Notes: generated from the sequence alone by a model not told the origin. A stretch of 64,000 nucleotides of DNA from JAEUOS01 sp046160545 (GCA_046160545.1 JBJXGS010000224.1:1-64000), one strand, 5' to 3'. Numbered from the stretch's first letter, positions 37,001 through 46,926 are shown. Numbers and translations: made by a program.

Positions 37001-37906
37001 GCCGACGGCCCTGCCAGGCACGCAGGCCACACGCCGCCGTCCGCCGCGGGCGGCCGTACGCTCCACGCGGCGCGCACGCAGTGGGACTTTGGCGCCCTGG
37101 AGGAGTTGGTCGAGGTCGGCGCCTTGATCGGCTATCCCGCCGTCGTCGACCGCGGCCTGGCGGTCGATGTCGAGCTTTTCGACGAACCGAGGGCGGCGGA
37201 GCTCGCGCACGCACAGGGTCTCTCGAGGCTGCTGCGCATTGCGTTGGCAGAACGCATCCGCTTTCTGGAGAAGAACCTCGACGTGCGGCGCATCGGGCTC
37301 CTTTACGCCCCCTTCGGAGGTGAACGCGAACTCGCAGCCCAGCTCATCGATGCCGGACTGGCGCGCGCCTGCCTGGCCACACCTCTGCCACGTAGCGAAG
37401 CGGAGTTCGCGGCGCGCCTGAAGGAGGGCCGCGAACGGCTGACGCTCATCACGCAGGAGATCGCAGCCCTCATAGCGCGCGTCCTGGAGGCGCACCACGC
37501 TGCGCAGAAGAAGTTGGCAGGCGCCAAGGCATTCGCGCAGGCGCATCAGGACATGCAGGCGCAACTCGAGCGCCTGCTGCCAAAGAACTTCATCGTCGCG
37601 CTTGCCTGGGAACGTCTCGCACAGCTGCCGCGCTACCTGCAGGCCGTCGCCCTGCGCATCGACCGGCTGCGTGCCGATCCGGCGCGCGATAGCCGCCTCA
37701 TGGCCGAGATGGCGATGCTCCTGCAGAACCATCTGCGCAGGAGCATAGAGGTCGCACGCGCCGGAGCGACCGACGCGAGGTTGGACGAATTCCGCTGGCT
37801 GCTCGAGGAACTGCGGGTTTCGCTGTTTGCGCAGGAGCTGCGCACGCCCATGCCTGTCTCGGTCAAGCGCCTGCAAAAAGCCTGGGACGCGTATCGCGCC
37901 CTTTGA
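34031..37906 (+). CDS. hrpA: ATP-dependent RNA helicase HrpA
   Basis: A DEAH-box helicase of 1291 residues. Motif I is GETGSGKTTQ, motif II is DEAH in LIIDEAHERSL, motif III is TSATID and motif VI is QRAGRCGR. Helicase-associated (HA2), OB-fold and the long HrpA-specific C-terminal region follow. HrpA rescues stalled ribosomes and acts in mRNA processing. A low-complexity A/G/R/T-rich linker at about 960-1015 seems specific to this protein. The gene stands alone, converging on the methyltransferase gene. Confidence 0.95.
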   Translation: MPPENPPAAPRRSFSESRQRAPLAIAFPEELPVSARRDDIAAAIRAHQVVIVCGETGSGKTTQLPKICLALGRGERRVIGHTQPRRIAARATAARVAEELGVELGGAVGYKIRFNEKAGRDTRIKLMTDGILLAETLSDPMLAAYDTLIIDEAHERSLNIDFLLGYLKQLLPRRPDLKLIVTSATIDAQRFATHFASATGLAPVIEVSGRLYPVEVRYRPVRHPDMAEDDERDLEDAIIDAVDECATLGRGDVLIFLPGEREIRDTAELLTRHFAGARAAPEILPLYARLSANEQERIFRPSGALRRVVLATNVAETSLTVPGIRFVIDPGIARVKRYSYRNKVELLQVEKVSQAAASQRAGRCGRVASGVCIRLFGEEDFAARPKFTDPEVLRSSLASVILRMKSLKLGEIESFPFLEAPPGRAIADGVQLLQELGALDEAGALTTTGRELAQLPLDPRVGRMILGARDTGALAEVLVIAAALSVQDPRDRPLERQEAADQAHARFRDEKSDFLGMAKLWQFFDEARDELTNRRLAEACRKNFLSVRRMREWRDVHSQLSQLAAEQGWRASAKPATPEQVHRALLTGLLGNVGLKSEGEAHYLGARGIRFFVHPGSALLKKAGRWVMAAELVETTRLYARMVANLDPQWIEEAGAHLLKRTWHDPRWEKNAGRAIALERGTLYGLPVYTQRRIDYAKVDARHARELFIRGGLVAGELDTRAACFAHNRRLVREIEELEHKSRRPDVLVDEELIFAFYDALVPTEVVDAQTFETWRVEAEKRSAKLLFLKRDDLMRHEAAGITTDLFPKLTRLSAGPAEFALGYHFEPGSPRDGVTATVPLATLNQIDADRADWLVPGMRKEKALALLKSLPQRIRRGCVPLPEFAAGFADTHRGEAVPAGTMAQALARVIRERTGTAVPQDAFRVDSLPRHLVMNFKLVDEHGRQIDLGRNLAALRAEHARSASASFAGAARARAVTGGAAPTGAGISAADGPARHAGHTPPSAAGGRTLHAARTQWDFGALEELVEVGALIGYPAVVDRGLAVDVELFDEPRAAELAHAQGLSRLLRIALAERIRFLEKNLDVRRIGLLYAPFGGERELAAQLIDAGLARACLATPLPRSEAEFAARLKEGRERLTLITQEIAALIARVLEAHHAAQKKLAGAKAFAQAHQDMQAQLERLLPKNFIVALAWERLAQLPRYLQAVALRIDRLRADPARDSRLMAEMAMLLQNHLRRSIEVARAGATDARLDEFRWLLEELRVSLFAQELRTPMPVSVKRLQKAWDAYRAL

Positions 37907-37932
37907 AGGGTGATTTGCGCCCCGCAGGGCGT

Positions 37933-38775
37933 TCAGTGCGGCTTTTGTGCGACCACGCGCATCCCGCCCAGCCTGCCGGCGCTGAAAAGGCCGACGAAAA
38001 ACGCGTAGGTCCCATCCCAGGCGTCGAAGTGCGCCGCACCGAACTTGGCCACGGTCGTGTCGCGCAGGCTGCGGTACATGGCCAGGCGCTTGACCAGGGT
38101 TTCGGTCCAGAACACCGAGAGGTCCTCGGAGCTCTTCACGGCGAGCCTCGCCGCGGCGAGGATCTCCAGATAGCGCGCCGCCGACGCGACCCCGGGAGCG
38201 TGCATCTCTGCGGCCAGGCGCGACTCCTCCTGTGCAGTGAGCGGGGCGCGCAGGATCACGTCGGTGAAGGCCAGCGTGCCGCCGGGCTTCAGAACGCGCG
38301 CGCACTGGCCGACCACTGCGGCCTTGTCGGGAATGTGCAGCCAGGCTTCCTGACTGACCACGATGTCGAATGCGGCATCGGGGAGCGGCATTGCCGTCGC
38401 ATCGCCGTGTACGAAGTCGACGCGTTGTTCCATCCCGACGCGCGAAGTCAAGCGCCGTGCCGCCTCGACCCGGCTCTGCGTGAAGTCGAGCCCGGTGACC
38501 CGACAGCCGCGCGTGTGCGCCAGCCAGCGTGCCGGTCCACCCATGCCGCTACATACGTCAAGCACATGGTGGCCGGCGCTGATGCCGGCGCGCTCGGCCA
38601 GGATGTCGACAACCTCGGTGCCGCCATAGTGGTCCTGGTCGAAGTCCTTGAGCCGGTCCTGCGTCAGCCGGTCGAGGTCGTCGCCGCGCGCGGCAAGCTT
38701 GGCGAGGATCTCGTCTTCATTGATCGGGTGGGTGTCGTAGAAGGCGACGACGTTGTCGGCGAATGATTCGGGCAT
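37933..38775 (-). CDS. SAM-dependent methyltransferase, class I
   Basis: A soluble methyltransferase of 280 residues. Motif I reads HVLDVCSGMGGPARWLA (about 70-87), motif II GLDFTQ and the post-motif VVSQEAWLHI; this resembles the small-molecule N-methyltransferases (sarcosine/glycine or UbiE-like branch). The ATG at 38775 starts at the family N-terminus. It lies 73 nt downstream of the GFA-family gene in the same direction. The substrate is unknown; the exact branch needs a phylogeny. Confidence 0.85.
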   Translation of the reverse strand: MPESFADNVVAFYDTHPINEDEILAKLAARGDDLDRLTQDRLKDFDQDHYGGTEVVDILAERAGISAGHHVLDVCSGMGGPARWLAHTRGCRVTGLDFTQSRVEAARRLTSRVGMEQRVDFVHGDATAMPLPDAAFDIVVSQEAWLHIPDKAAVVGQCARVLKPGGTLAFTDVILRAPLTAQEESRLAAEMHAPGVASAARYLEILAAARLAVKSSEDLSVFWTETLVKRLAMYRSLRDTTVAKFGAAHFDAWDGTYAFFVGLFSAGRLGGMRVVAQKPH

Positions 38776-38848
38776 GGTGGCTGGAGGTTTTGTGGTTGGA
38801 TCGACCCTGGATTCAAGACGCTTCGACGGGATCGCCGAAGCGCAGCGC

Positions 38849-39286
38849 TCAGTTGCCGCCAGCTTCGGTTTTCGGCGCGGCGTAGCCGGAGGGAAAAGCC
38901 TCGTACTGAGGCAAGTCGTCTGTGATCTCGTGCCACGGCGCCTTCGAGCCCACGAACACATGGCAAATCGGACGAGTACCAGGGTCGTCGTCGAGGATCC
39001 CAAGTGCCAGGCCAAGTTCCCGAGGGCGATTGGCGAACTTGGTGAAAATGTTCGAACCGCAGACCGAACAGAATCCTCGCAACTCACCCGGCGAGGATTC
39101 GTAGAAACGCATGAGTTCCTCGCCGCGTACCCAGCGCAGGTCGGTAGTGCGCACGCGTCCGCGCGCCCGGAAGGCCGAGCCGTGGGACTTGCGGCACATG
39201 GAACAGTGGCAATACAGCAAGTCGCGGATGGAACCGTCGATTTCCAGTGCGATGCCCTTGCACAGGCAGCTTGCATGCAGCGTCAC
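38849..39286 (-). CDS. GFA (Gfa/CENP-V-like) family zinc protein
   Basis: A protein of 145 residues with the zinc cysteines of the glutathione-dependent formaldehyde-activating (GFA) family: ASCLCKG, CHCSMCRK and FCSVCGSNIF. Most members have no demonstrated enzyme activity. The GTG start at 39286 is preceded by AGGAGG. It sits between a cupin gene (109 nt upstream) and the methyltransferase gene. Confidence 0.87.
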   Translation of the reverse strand: MTLHASCLCKGIALEIDGSIRDLLYCHCSMCRKSHGSAFRARGRVRTTDLRWVRGEELMRFYESSPGELRGFCSVCGSNIFTKFANRPRELGLALGILDDDPGTRPICHVFVGSKAPWHEITDDLPQYEAFPSGYAAPKTEAGGN

Positions 39287-39395
39287 AGGACCTCCTGTGG
39301 CACGAAAGCAAAGCCGATCGTTGCGGCGTGGTGGATCCGGCGCGTCGCGACATGCGGCAGCAAATGCCTGCGCAAGGGTACGCCGACGCCTGGTC

Positions 39396-39671
39396 TCACT
39401 TGAGCTCGACCTCCACGAATGCGAACTCGAAGTCATTGATGTTGATGACGTTGTGGGCAACTCCGGTGAGTCGCGCGTACGATCCGCCGGCTGTGAGTTC
39501 GACGTCGCGCACTCCGGTCGGCTCGACCAGTCGGAGCTTGCCGGTTGTCAGAGGCACCACGACATAGTCGTGCGCGTGTACGTGATCTCCGGTCTCAGCA
39601 CCTGGCGGAAAAGTCCACTTCGTGACGATGACCCGATCGGTTTCGACCTGCAAATTTGGTGTGGCCAGCAT
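39396..39671 (-). CDS. Small single-domain cupin protein
   Basis: A protein of 91 residues forming one beta-barrel. A metal-binding first cupin motif is visible as GDHVHAHDYVVVPLTTG, while the second motif ends GVAHNV. No signal peptide is seen. The role is unknown; it lies upstream of the GFA-family gene, 85 nt after the MATE gene. Confidence 0.82.
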   Translation of the reverse strand: MLATPNLQVETDRVIVTKWTFPPGAETGDHVHAHDYVVVPLTTGKLRLVEPTGVRDVELTAGGSYARLTGVAHNVININDFEFAFVEVELK

Positions 39672-39756
39672 GATTTTTTGATGGAAGGTCCAGGTTTGTC
39701 AATGCATACCCGGTCCAAGTGTAGTGCGCCTCGCCGCGTAACGACTTCTCGATGCA

Positions 39757-41130
39757 TCAAGCGCCTCGAGGAGGCTGCTGCGTCGATCGTCCCGTGATGG
39801 CCTGCCGACTAACGCGCTCGAAGTACACCACCCCGATCCCCGCCGCCAGTGCCATGCCGCCTATGGCCCCGGTCCAGAACCCCGCCGCGCCCAGGTTGGC
39901 GCCCAACGGATTATGGAAAGCGAGCAGGTAGCCGCCCCCCAGGCCCACGCCCCAGAGCGACAGGGCGAAAGTGAGCATCGGCACCCAGGCCTTCTTGTAG
40001 CCGCGCACGGCGTTCGAGGCCATGGCGTTGCTGGCGTCAAAGATGTGGAAGCAGGCCACCAGCACAATCAGCGGGGCGGCGACGGCCGCCACCTTGGCGT
40101 CGCTGGTGTAGAGACCGGCGATGCCGGTGCCGCCGAGTGCGATGGCGCTTGCCACGAGCAACGCGGCGCAAAAGCCGATGACCATGCCGGTAAAGCCGGC
40201 GGCGCGGGCGCGCACCGGGTCACCGGCGCCGATGGCCTGCCCCACCAGCACTGCGGCCGCGCTGGACAGGCCCAGCGGAACCATGTAGGCGAGTGCACCC
40301 AGGTTGGCGGCAATCTGGTGGCCCGCCGACCACTCTTCACCGAGGCGCGCGATGAAGAGCGCCATGAAGGTGTAGGAGGTCACGTCGATGAGAAACGAAA
40401 CGCCGATCGGCACGCCAAGCGCGACCAGGCGCCCGATGGCGCGCCAGTCGGGAGCTTCGACCTTGGCGAAGACGCGATAACGGCGGAATACCGGATGCCA
40501 ATGGATCCACGCAAGCGCCGCGGCGAGCATCAGCCAGGACTCGATCACCAGCGCCCACGCGCAGCCGATGCCGCCCATGGCCGGCAGCCCGAAATGGCCG
40601 TACATGAGCATCCAGTTGAGCGGGACCTTGAGCACCAGGCCGGCGATCTGGATCACCATCACCGCGCGCGGTTGCGAGATCGCGGTGCCCCAGGAATTGA
40701 AGACGCGAAACAGCATCATGGCCGGCATGGCCCACATGAGGACGCGCAGGTAGCTGCGCACCTCGGCGGCTACCTCCGGCTGCATGCCGGAGAGCGCGAT
40801 CAGCGGTTCCGGGAAGGCCAGCAGCGGCTCGCTGACCAGGATGATGAGCGCGGACAGCCACAGGCCCTGGCGCACGTCGTGGGTGATCGCGTCGGCACGC
40901 CCGGCGCCGTGGTGCTGGGCGATGGTGGGCGAAAGCGCGATCAAAATGCCCATCAGCGCGACGAAGATGGTCATGTAGATGGCCGAGCCCAGCCCCACCA
41001 CCGCAAGCGCGCGAGCCGAGTAGTGGCCGGCCATCACCGTGTCGATGACGCCATTGGCCATGGTGGCGATCTGCGCCACCGTGACCGGCCAGGCCAGGCG
41101 CAGGATGTCGCGGGCGGCGGCGCGGGTCAT
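39757..41130 (-). CDS. MATE family multidrug efflux transporter
   Basis: An inner-membrane antiporter of 457 residues with about twelve transmembrane helices in two halves, of the NorM branch. The N-terminal half starts LAWPVTVAQIATMANGVIDTVMAGHY, split across the first helix (the AMxxGVIDTxMAG signature), and the matching second-half region is GVPIGVSFLIDV. It exports cationic compounds using sodium or protons. It lies 52 nt after pgi. Confidence 0.92.
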   Translation of the reverse strand: MTRAAARDILRLAWPVTVAQIATMANGVIDTVMAGHYSARALAVVGLGSAIYMTIFVALMGILIALSPTIAQHHGAGRADAITHDVRQGLWLSALIILVSEPLLAFPEPLIALSGMQPEVAAEVRSYLRVLMWAMPAMMLFRVFNSWGTAISQPRAVMVIQIAGLVLKVPLNWMLMYGHFGLPAMGGIGCAWALVIESWLMLAAALAWIHWHPVFRRYRVFAKVEAPDWRAIGRLVALGVPIGVSFLIDVTSYTFMALFIARLGEEWSAGHQIAANLGALAYMVPLGLSSAAAVLVGQAIGAGDPVRARAAGFTGMVIGFCAALLVASAIALGGTGIAGLYTSDAKVAAVAAPLIVLVACFHIFDASNAMASNAVRGYKKAWVPMLTFALSLWGVGLGGGYLLAFHNPLGANLGAAGFWTGAIGGMALAAGIGVVYFERVSRQAITGRSTQQPPRGA

Positions 41131-41182
41131 CGCGGCGCCGTGGCGCTTCCGGCGCTCGTTGCGGGATGAAAGTACAAGCTGG

Positions 41183-42748
41183 CTACTTCGCGGCCAGGCG
41201 CCTGAGGAGTCCGGCGACGCTGCTGTCGGCGCCGGCAGGCGGCTTGCCGCTGCCGATGGCGCCGATGAGCGGCTTGGCGATGACCTTGCCCAGTTCCACG
41301 CCCATCTGGTCGAAGCTGTTGATGTTCCAGACGATGCCCTGCGTGAAGACCTTGTGCTCGTAGGCGGCCAGCAGTGCGCCCAGCGCGTGCGGCGTCAAGT
41401 CCGGCAGCACGATGGTCGTCGAGGGGGCGTTGCCGGGGTAGTCCTTTTCCGGCGCCCCGGGGGCGTCTTGCCCGTGTGTCAGGGCTGCCGCCTGCGCGAG
41501 AGCCGAGGCGTGCAGGATGTCGCGGAAAGGCTGGCGCCCATTCTTGCGGTCGACCAGCACGAAGTCGATCGGCACCAGGTGTGTGCCCTGGTGCAACAAC
41601 TGGTGGAACGAATGCTGACTGTTGGCGCCGACGTTGCCGAAGAGCACCGGCCCGGTGGCGTAGTCGACCACGCGGCTGTCGCGATCGACGCGCTTGCCGT
41701 TGGACTCCATTTCGAGCTGCTGCAGGTAGTCCGGCAAAAGGTCCAGGCGGCGCGCGTAGGCGAGTACCGCGTGGGTCTGCGCGCCAAAAAAATTGGTGTA
41801 CCAGACGCCGTAGAGCGCCATCAGGAGGGGCGCGTTGGCGGCCGGCGGCGCGCTCAGGAAATGCTCGTCCATCGCCCTTGCGCCTGCGAGCAGATCGGCA
41901 AAGGCCTCCGGGCCGAGCGCGATCATGAGCGGCAGTCCGACCGCCGACCATACTGAATAGCGGCCGCCGACCGATTCGGCCATGGGCAGCACGTTGGCCT
42001 CCGCGATGCCGAACGCGCGTGCCGCGGCGACATTGTTGCTCACCGCGACCAGGTGCTGTTCGAGTGCGGCACCGACCCCGGCGCGCAGCCAGTCGCGCGC
42101 GGCCTCGGCGTTGGTCATGGTCTCGATGGTCGTGAAGGTCTTTGACACCAGTACAACGAGGGTCGATTGCGGCCGGCACGGTGCGAGCGCGTCACCCAGG
42201 TCATCGGGGTCCACGTTGGCCACGAAGTGCACGCGCGGGCCGTCGCGCAGGTCGCGCAGCGCGTCCATCAGAAAGCGCGGGCCGAAGTCCGAACCGCCGA
42301 TGCCGATGTGCACGATGTCGGTGATCGCCTCGCCGGTGGCGCCGCGCCAGGCGCCGGAGCGGATGCCGCGTGCGATCTCGCCCATGCGCGAGAGCGTGGC
42401 GCGCGCTTCCTCGCGCACCTGGGCCGCAGCGCCGGCGCTCGTGCCCCCGCCGCGCAGGGCCACGTGCAGCACGGCGCGGCCTTCGGTGTGGTTGATGGCT
42501 TCGCCGGCGAACATGCGCGCGCGCCAGCCGGCGACCTCGCGTGCTTCGGCGAGCGCCAAGAGCAGGCCGCGCGTCTCCTTGGAGGCCCGATGGCGCGAGA
42601 AATCGAAAGTCAATCCGGCCGCTTCGACGCGAAAGTCGTCAAAGCGCTGCGAATTGGCGGCGAACAGGTCGCTCACCCTGACATTGCGCGTAGCGTCGCG
42701 GTGTGCGGCGAGTGCCCGCCAGGCGGCGGAATCGGTGAGTTGGCTCAC
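41183..42748 (-). CDS. pgi: Glucose-6-phosphate isomerase
   Basis: A protein of 521 residues interconverting glucose-6-P and fructose-6-P. The sugar-phosphate sites HIGIGGSDFGPR and VLVSKTFTTIET are present, with the catalytic GGRYSVWSAVG segment and the C-terminal FDQMGVELGK motif. It is a little shorter than the 549-residue E. coli protein. The start overlaps the glycosyltransferase stop as ATGA. Confidence 0.95.
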   Translation of the reverse strand: MSQLTDSAAWRALAAHRDATRNVRVSDLFAANSQRFDDFRVEAAGLTFDFSRHRASKETRGLLLALAEAREVAGWRARMFAGEAINHTEGRAVLHVALRGGGTSAGAAAQVREEARATLSRMGEIARGIRSGAWRGATGEAITDIVHIGIGGSDFGPRFLMDALRDLRDGPRVHFVANVDPDDLGDALAPCRPQSTLVVLVSKTFTTIETMTNAEAARDWLRAGVGAALEQHLVAVSNNVAAARAFGIAEANVLPMAESVGGRYSVWSAVGLPLMIALGPEAFADLLAGARAMDEHFLSAPPAANAPLLMALYGVWYTNFFGAQTHAVLAYARRLDLLPDYLQQLEMESNGKRVDRDSRVVDYATGPVLFGNVGANSQHSFHQLLHQGTHLVPIDFVLVDRKNGRQPFRDILHASALAQAAALTHGQDAPGAPEKDYPGNAPSTTIVLPDLTPHALGALLAAYEHKVFTQGIVWNINSFDQMGVELGKVIAKPLIGAIGSGKPPAGADSSVAGLLRRLAAK

Positions 42749-44415
42749 GGGTTTCTCCGATAGAGTCGAAAGCGTTCGTTGCGGTCGCCGGGGCGGTTGC
42801 CCTCCCAGACCAGGCGATGTCCCGGTTCGTCACGCGCGGTTGATCCGCGCGTTGTCTGCACCAGGAGCCAGGGGCAGGTGGCGCCCGGTGCGACGTAGCG
42901 CAATTTTGCGAAGTAGGCGAAGGAAGCGCGCTCGGACAGGCCGAGGCCTCGGGTGCCGACGCAGGGGCGCGCTGCCTGCGCTTCGCCCATGGCCACCCGC
43001 AGGCCGGTCGCCACGCCGCGGTAACTGCGACCGTAGTCCACCCACGGCAGGAAGAGCGTCATGAGGAGCAGCCAGACGAGCGTGACGCCATAGCACCAGT
43101 GCACGATGCCGCGCAATGGCGTGCGTTCGCTGCGAGCGATCGCCACGCACCAGCCCAGGGTCGCCACGACGGCGATGGTCAGCGCCGGCCACTGCAGGGT
43201 TGCAACGAATCCCGGTTCGAGGCGCGCCAGGTTGGCGGCGATGCGCGGGGGCGTGCCGGTCTGTAGCGCGAGATAGCCCAGCCAGATCAGCGCGGCCGCC
43301 AGCGTGAAGGTGAGGCGTCCGAACCAGTCGGTCAGCGCAGCCAGGCCGCGCCTGAGGAACTTGAGTCCCGGCGCGATCAGGATTGCCAGGGGTACAGTTA
43401 ACGGCAGGAGCACCGACTCGTTTGCCTGCGGTGACCATGCCAGCGATGCCAGCACGCACAGGGTCGCCGCCGCGGGCAGGGCTTGCACCAGCGGCACCGG
43501 GTGCACGTCGAGAAGCTTCACCGGACGCTTGTGCAGCACCCACCAGAGCGCAATGGGCCAGGCGGGAAAGGCGAACCAGGCCAGGGTCTTGGCATACCAG
43601 GCCCAGGCGGCAACGCCAGGCCAGCCGAACTGAGCGGCCCCCCAATTGCGATACAGGTCGTGAAAGCCGGTGTTTGCAGTCGCCGGCAGAACCCAGGCCA
43701 GGAACAGCAGGTGGGCGGCGACGAAGGCGCCGATCTTCCAGGCGGCGTCGCGCACGCTGGCGATCCCTCCGGACCAGTTCTCGCCGCGCCGCAGGGCCAG
43801 CCATGCGACCAGAATCGTCAGGAGCACTACGCGGGTCGGCGCCATGCCACGCGAGAGGTAACAGATCGCCAGACCCAGGGTCAGGAGCAGCGCTCCCTTG
43901 GCGCCGAAATTTCGCCCGCAGGCGAGCGCCCAGAGCACCAGCGCCCAACCAGCCAGGAATGCCGGTTCCGCCGCGATCTCATGCGAGCGCACCAGAAGGC
44001 CCAGGGTCGCCAGGAGTGCCAGAACCGCCAGGCGTCCAGCGGCTTCGCCATCCAGGAGCCGCGCCGTGCGGTGCACGGCGATGACTGCGATCGATGTCCA
44101 GATGGCTGTTCCCAGGCGGGCCGCGTCGTGCGCCTCGATGAAGCCGCTCAATCCCTTGATGAATAGCGCCGCCAGCCAGAAGGCCAATGGACCCTCCTCG
44201 GCGACCAACCGGCCCGCGACGTTGGGCAGCAGCCAGTCGCCCGCGTTGCCGTTGGCCATGCTCCAGGCGATGCCGAAGCCGATTGCATCGTCGCCTTTCC
44301 AGGGGTCGTGGCCGACCAGACCCAGGAGCACGTAGAGCACGACCAGGCCCCAGAACCATGGCGAGGCCAAAGGGACCGGAACGCGGCGATGCGACAGAGG
44401 GGCTTGTGTGGACAT
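42745..44415 (-). CDS. GT39/ArnT-like membrane glycosyltransferase
   Basis: A membrane protein of 556 residues with about eleven to twelve transmembrane helices of the GT39/GT83 PMT superfamily. The first periplasmic loop holds the acidic catalytic motif GHDPWKGDDA, where ArnT-type enzymes carry the catalytic aspartate. Such enzymes transfer a sugar from a polyprenyl-phosphate donor to lipid A or protein. The acceptor here is unknown. It is upstream of pgi with a four-base overlap and begins after the rpmE terminator, so it has its own promoter. Confidence 0.85.
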   Translation of the reverse strand: MSTQAPLSHRRVPVPLASPWFWGLVVLYVLLGLVGHDPWKGDDAIGFGIAWSMANGNAGDWLLPNVAGRLVAEEGPLAFWLAALFIKGLSGFIEAHDAARLGTAIWTSIAVIAVHRTARLLDGEAAGRLAVLALLATLGLLVRSHEIAAEPAFLAGWALVLWALACGRNFGAKGALLLTLGLAICYLSRGMAPTRVVLLTILVAWLALRRGENWSGGIASVRDAAWKIGAFVAAHLLFLAWVLPATANTGFHDLYRNWGAAQFGWPGVAAWAWYAKTLAWFAFPAWPIALWWVLHKRPVKLLDVHPVPLVQALPAAATLCVLASLAWSPQANESVLLPLTVPLAILIAPGLKFLRRGLAALTDWFGRLTFTLAAALIWLGYLALQTGTPPRIAANLARLEPGFVATLQWPALTIAVVATLGWCVAIARSERTPLRGIVHWCYGVTLVWLLLMTLFLPWVDYGRSYRGVATGLRVAMGEAQAARPCVGTRGLGLSERASFAYFAKLRYVAPGATCPWLLVQTTRGSTARDEPGHRLVWEGNRPGDRNERFRLYRRNP

Positions 44416-44498
44416 CAGGTGGGGCCGGGCGCGGCGCTACGGGCGAAGCTTACCCGCGACCGACGCTTGCTTCAGGCGCCCAAGGGCCATCCGGCCAA

Positions 44499-44524
44499 AC
44501 AAAAAGGGCAGCCGAAGCTGCCCT
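44499..44524 (-). terminator. Intrinsic terminator of rpmE
   Basis: On the minus strand AGGGCAGC, a TTCG tetraloop and GCTGCCCT form an eight-pair stem, followed directly by TTTTTG. The UUCG loop is especially stable. It lies 23 nt after the rpmE stop and 84 nt before the glycosyltransferase start. Confidence 0.9.
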
Positions 44525-44546
44525 GGCGTTGCCGGAAAGCGCGGTT

Positions 44547-44762
44547 TCAGGCAGCCTTCTTGGCCGCGTATTTCTGGCGGAATTTCTCGACCCGGCCGGC
44601 GGTATCGACGATACGCTGCTTGCCGGTGTAGAAGGGGTGGCAGTTGGAGCACACCTCGATCCCCAGCGGCTTGCCGACAGTGGAGCGGGTGGTGAACTTG
44701 TTGCCACAGGACGAACAGGTGACCTCGACGTCCTTGTAATCGGGGTGAATGCCTTGCTTCAT
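44547..44762 (-). CDS. rpmE: 50S ribosomal protein L31
   Basis: A protein of 71 residues of the zinc-binding C+ type: cysteines C16, C19, C38 and C41 form two CxxC knuckles, with the family start MKQGIHPDY. The ATG at 44762 matches the family N-terminus; a longer reading starts 17 residues too early. A strong promoter lies at 44849-44878 and a strong terminator at 44499-44524, so it is a single-gene transcript. Confidence 0.96.
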   Translation of the reverse strand: MKQGIHPDYKDVEVTCSSCGNKFTTRSTVGKPLGIEVCSNCHPFYTGKQRIVDTAGRVEKFRQKYAAKKAA

Positions 44763-44848
44763 GATGTTTCCTTGAGTGTCGCGGACTCCTGCGGCCGGCG
44801 GTCTTCCCGGCAAGAGCTAAGGTTTCGCAACTGGTTGAAAAGCCTTCC

Positions 44849-44878
44849 ATTATACCGGCATGGCGCTGGTTCGGGCAA
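44849..44878 (-). promoter_or_regulatory. Promoter of rpmE
   Basis: On the minus strand -35 TTGCCC (44878-44873) and a perfect -10 TATAAT (44854-44849) are separated by 18 bp. Transcription would start about 80 nt before the rpmE ATG. It lies next to the divergent cupin gene. Confidence 0.75.
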
Positions 44879-44943
44879 ATCAGTCGCCCGGACGGCTGAT
44901 GGCGCTAAACTGCTCCACGTTGCCTTTGCAGGAAGGATTGCCA

Positions 44944-45225
44944 ATGGACCTCGAAGCCTTTACCGCCGCGCTCAAACGCGATGGCTACAGCGACATCGCC
45001 GAGCGCAGCCAGCCGCCGCACCAGACGAACGCGGCGCACTCGCACCCCTTCGACGTGCAAGCCATAGTGCTCCAGGGCGAACTGCGGCTGACTTTCGAAG
45101 GCAGGACCCAGGTGTGCCGCGCTGGCGACATCTTCACGATGGCCGCTGGCTGCGTACACGAAGAGGCTTTCGGGGCCGAAGGCGCGCAATACCTGGTCGG
45201 AAGGCGCACGCCAGCCGTGGCTTAG
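44944..45225 (+). CDS. Small cupin protein antisense to the rho-rpmE block
   Basis: A single-domain cupin of 93 residues. The metal-binding stretch HSHPFDVQAIVLQGEL and the second motif GCVHEE are present. The ATG at 44944 is preceded by AGGAAGG. It lies between rpmE and rho on the opposite strand, converging on rho. The function is unknown. Confidence 0.82.
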   Translation: MDLEAFTAALKRDGYSDIAERSQPPHQTNAAHSHPFDVQAIVLQGELRLTFEGRTQVCRAGDIFTMAAGCVHEEAFGAEGAQYLVGRRTPAVA

Positions 45226-45228
45226 CCT

Positions 45229-45284
45229 AAGCCCGGGTCGCCGCAGGCTGCGGCGCCGGCGACGCTGCGGGACCGACCTGGGCT

Positions 45285-45285
<1 letters not shown>
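45229..45285. repeat. Inverted repeat between convergent cupin gene and rho
   Basis: AAGCCCGGGTCG (45229-45240) and CGACCTGGGCTT (45274-45285) are complementary with one mismatch, with a further small GC hairpin inside. A T-rich run follows at 45291-45296 on the plus strand. It probably ends the cupin transcript and may also serve rho on the other strand. Confidence 0.45.
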
Positions 45286-46544
<1,259 letters not shown>

Positions 46545-46926
46545 GGGGAGGGGGGCCGATAGCGACCGGACATGAAACGGCTCTTGACGGCCGCAGGGAA
46601 AATGAAACGCGGGAAGGAAACGCGAAAAGCGGTGGAGATGCTGCAGATCTTCGTCGGGGCGGGAAACCGCTCCGGGACGCTCGCGCGGCCTTTCTCAAGG
46701 CGCGGACGGCGTATGAGGGAAGGAGGTTAGGCGCATCTGGGCCGGGGTGTCAAACCCCTCGGCTGAGAAGCACTGGATTTGTTGTCACGACGCAACAGCG
46801 AGCGGCCAGGGGCCGGACCATATGCTTCATGCGGTTCGGCGCATGGCGCCGCCAGCTCGCGCGCGGCAATCTCGCTGGTGGCCCGGACTGAGCCGCCAGC
46901 GAACCTGCTGCGACCGGTACTGCCGG
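46545..46926 (-). promoter_or_regulatory. Long untranslated region upstream of rho with candidate promoter
   Basis: This 382-nt gap between trxA and rho (both minus strand) shows no gene. A perfect -35 TTGACA lies at 46753-46748 on the minus strand, with a weak -10 TAACCT (46729-46724) at 18-bp spacing. The predicted rho leader would be about 170 nt. In E. coli, rho has a long leader where Rho ends its own transcript; the same autoregulation is an inference here. Confidence 0.5.

Noticed and set aside
39913..41169. Open frame of 418 codons antisense to the MATE gene
   Set aside because: The product is almost only H/R/G/D/E residues, the mirror image of a membrane protein gene, with no motif.
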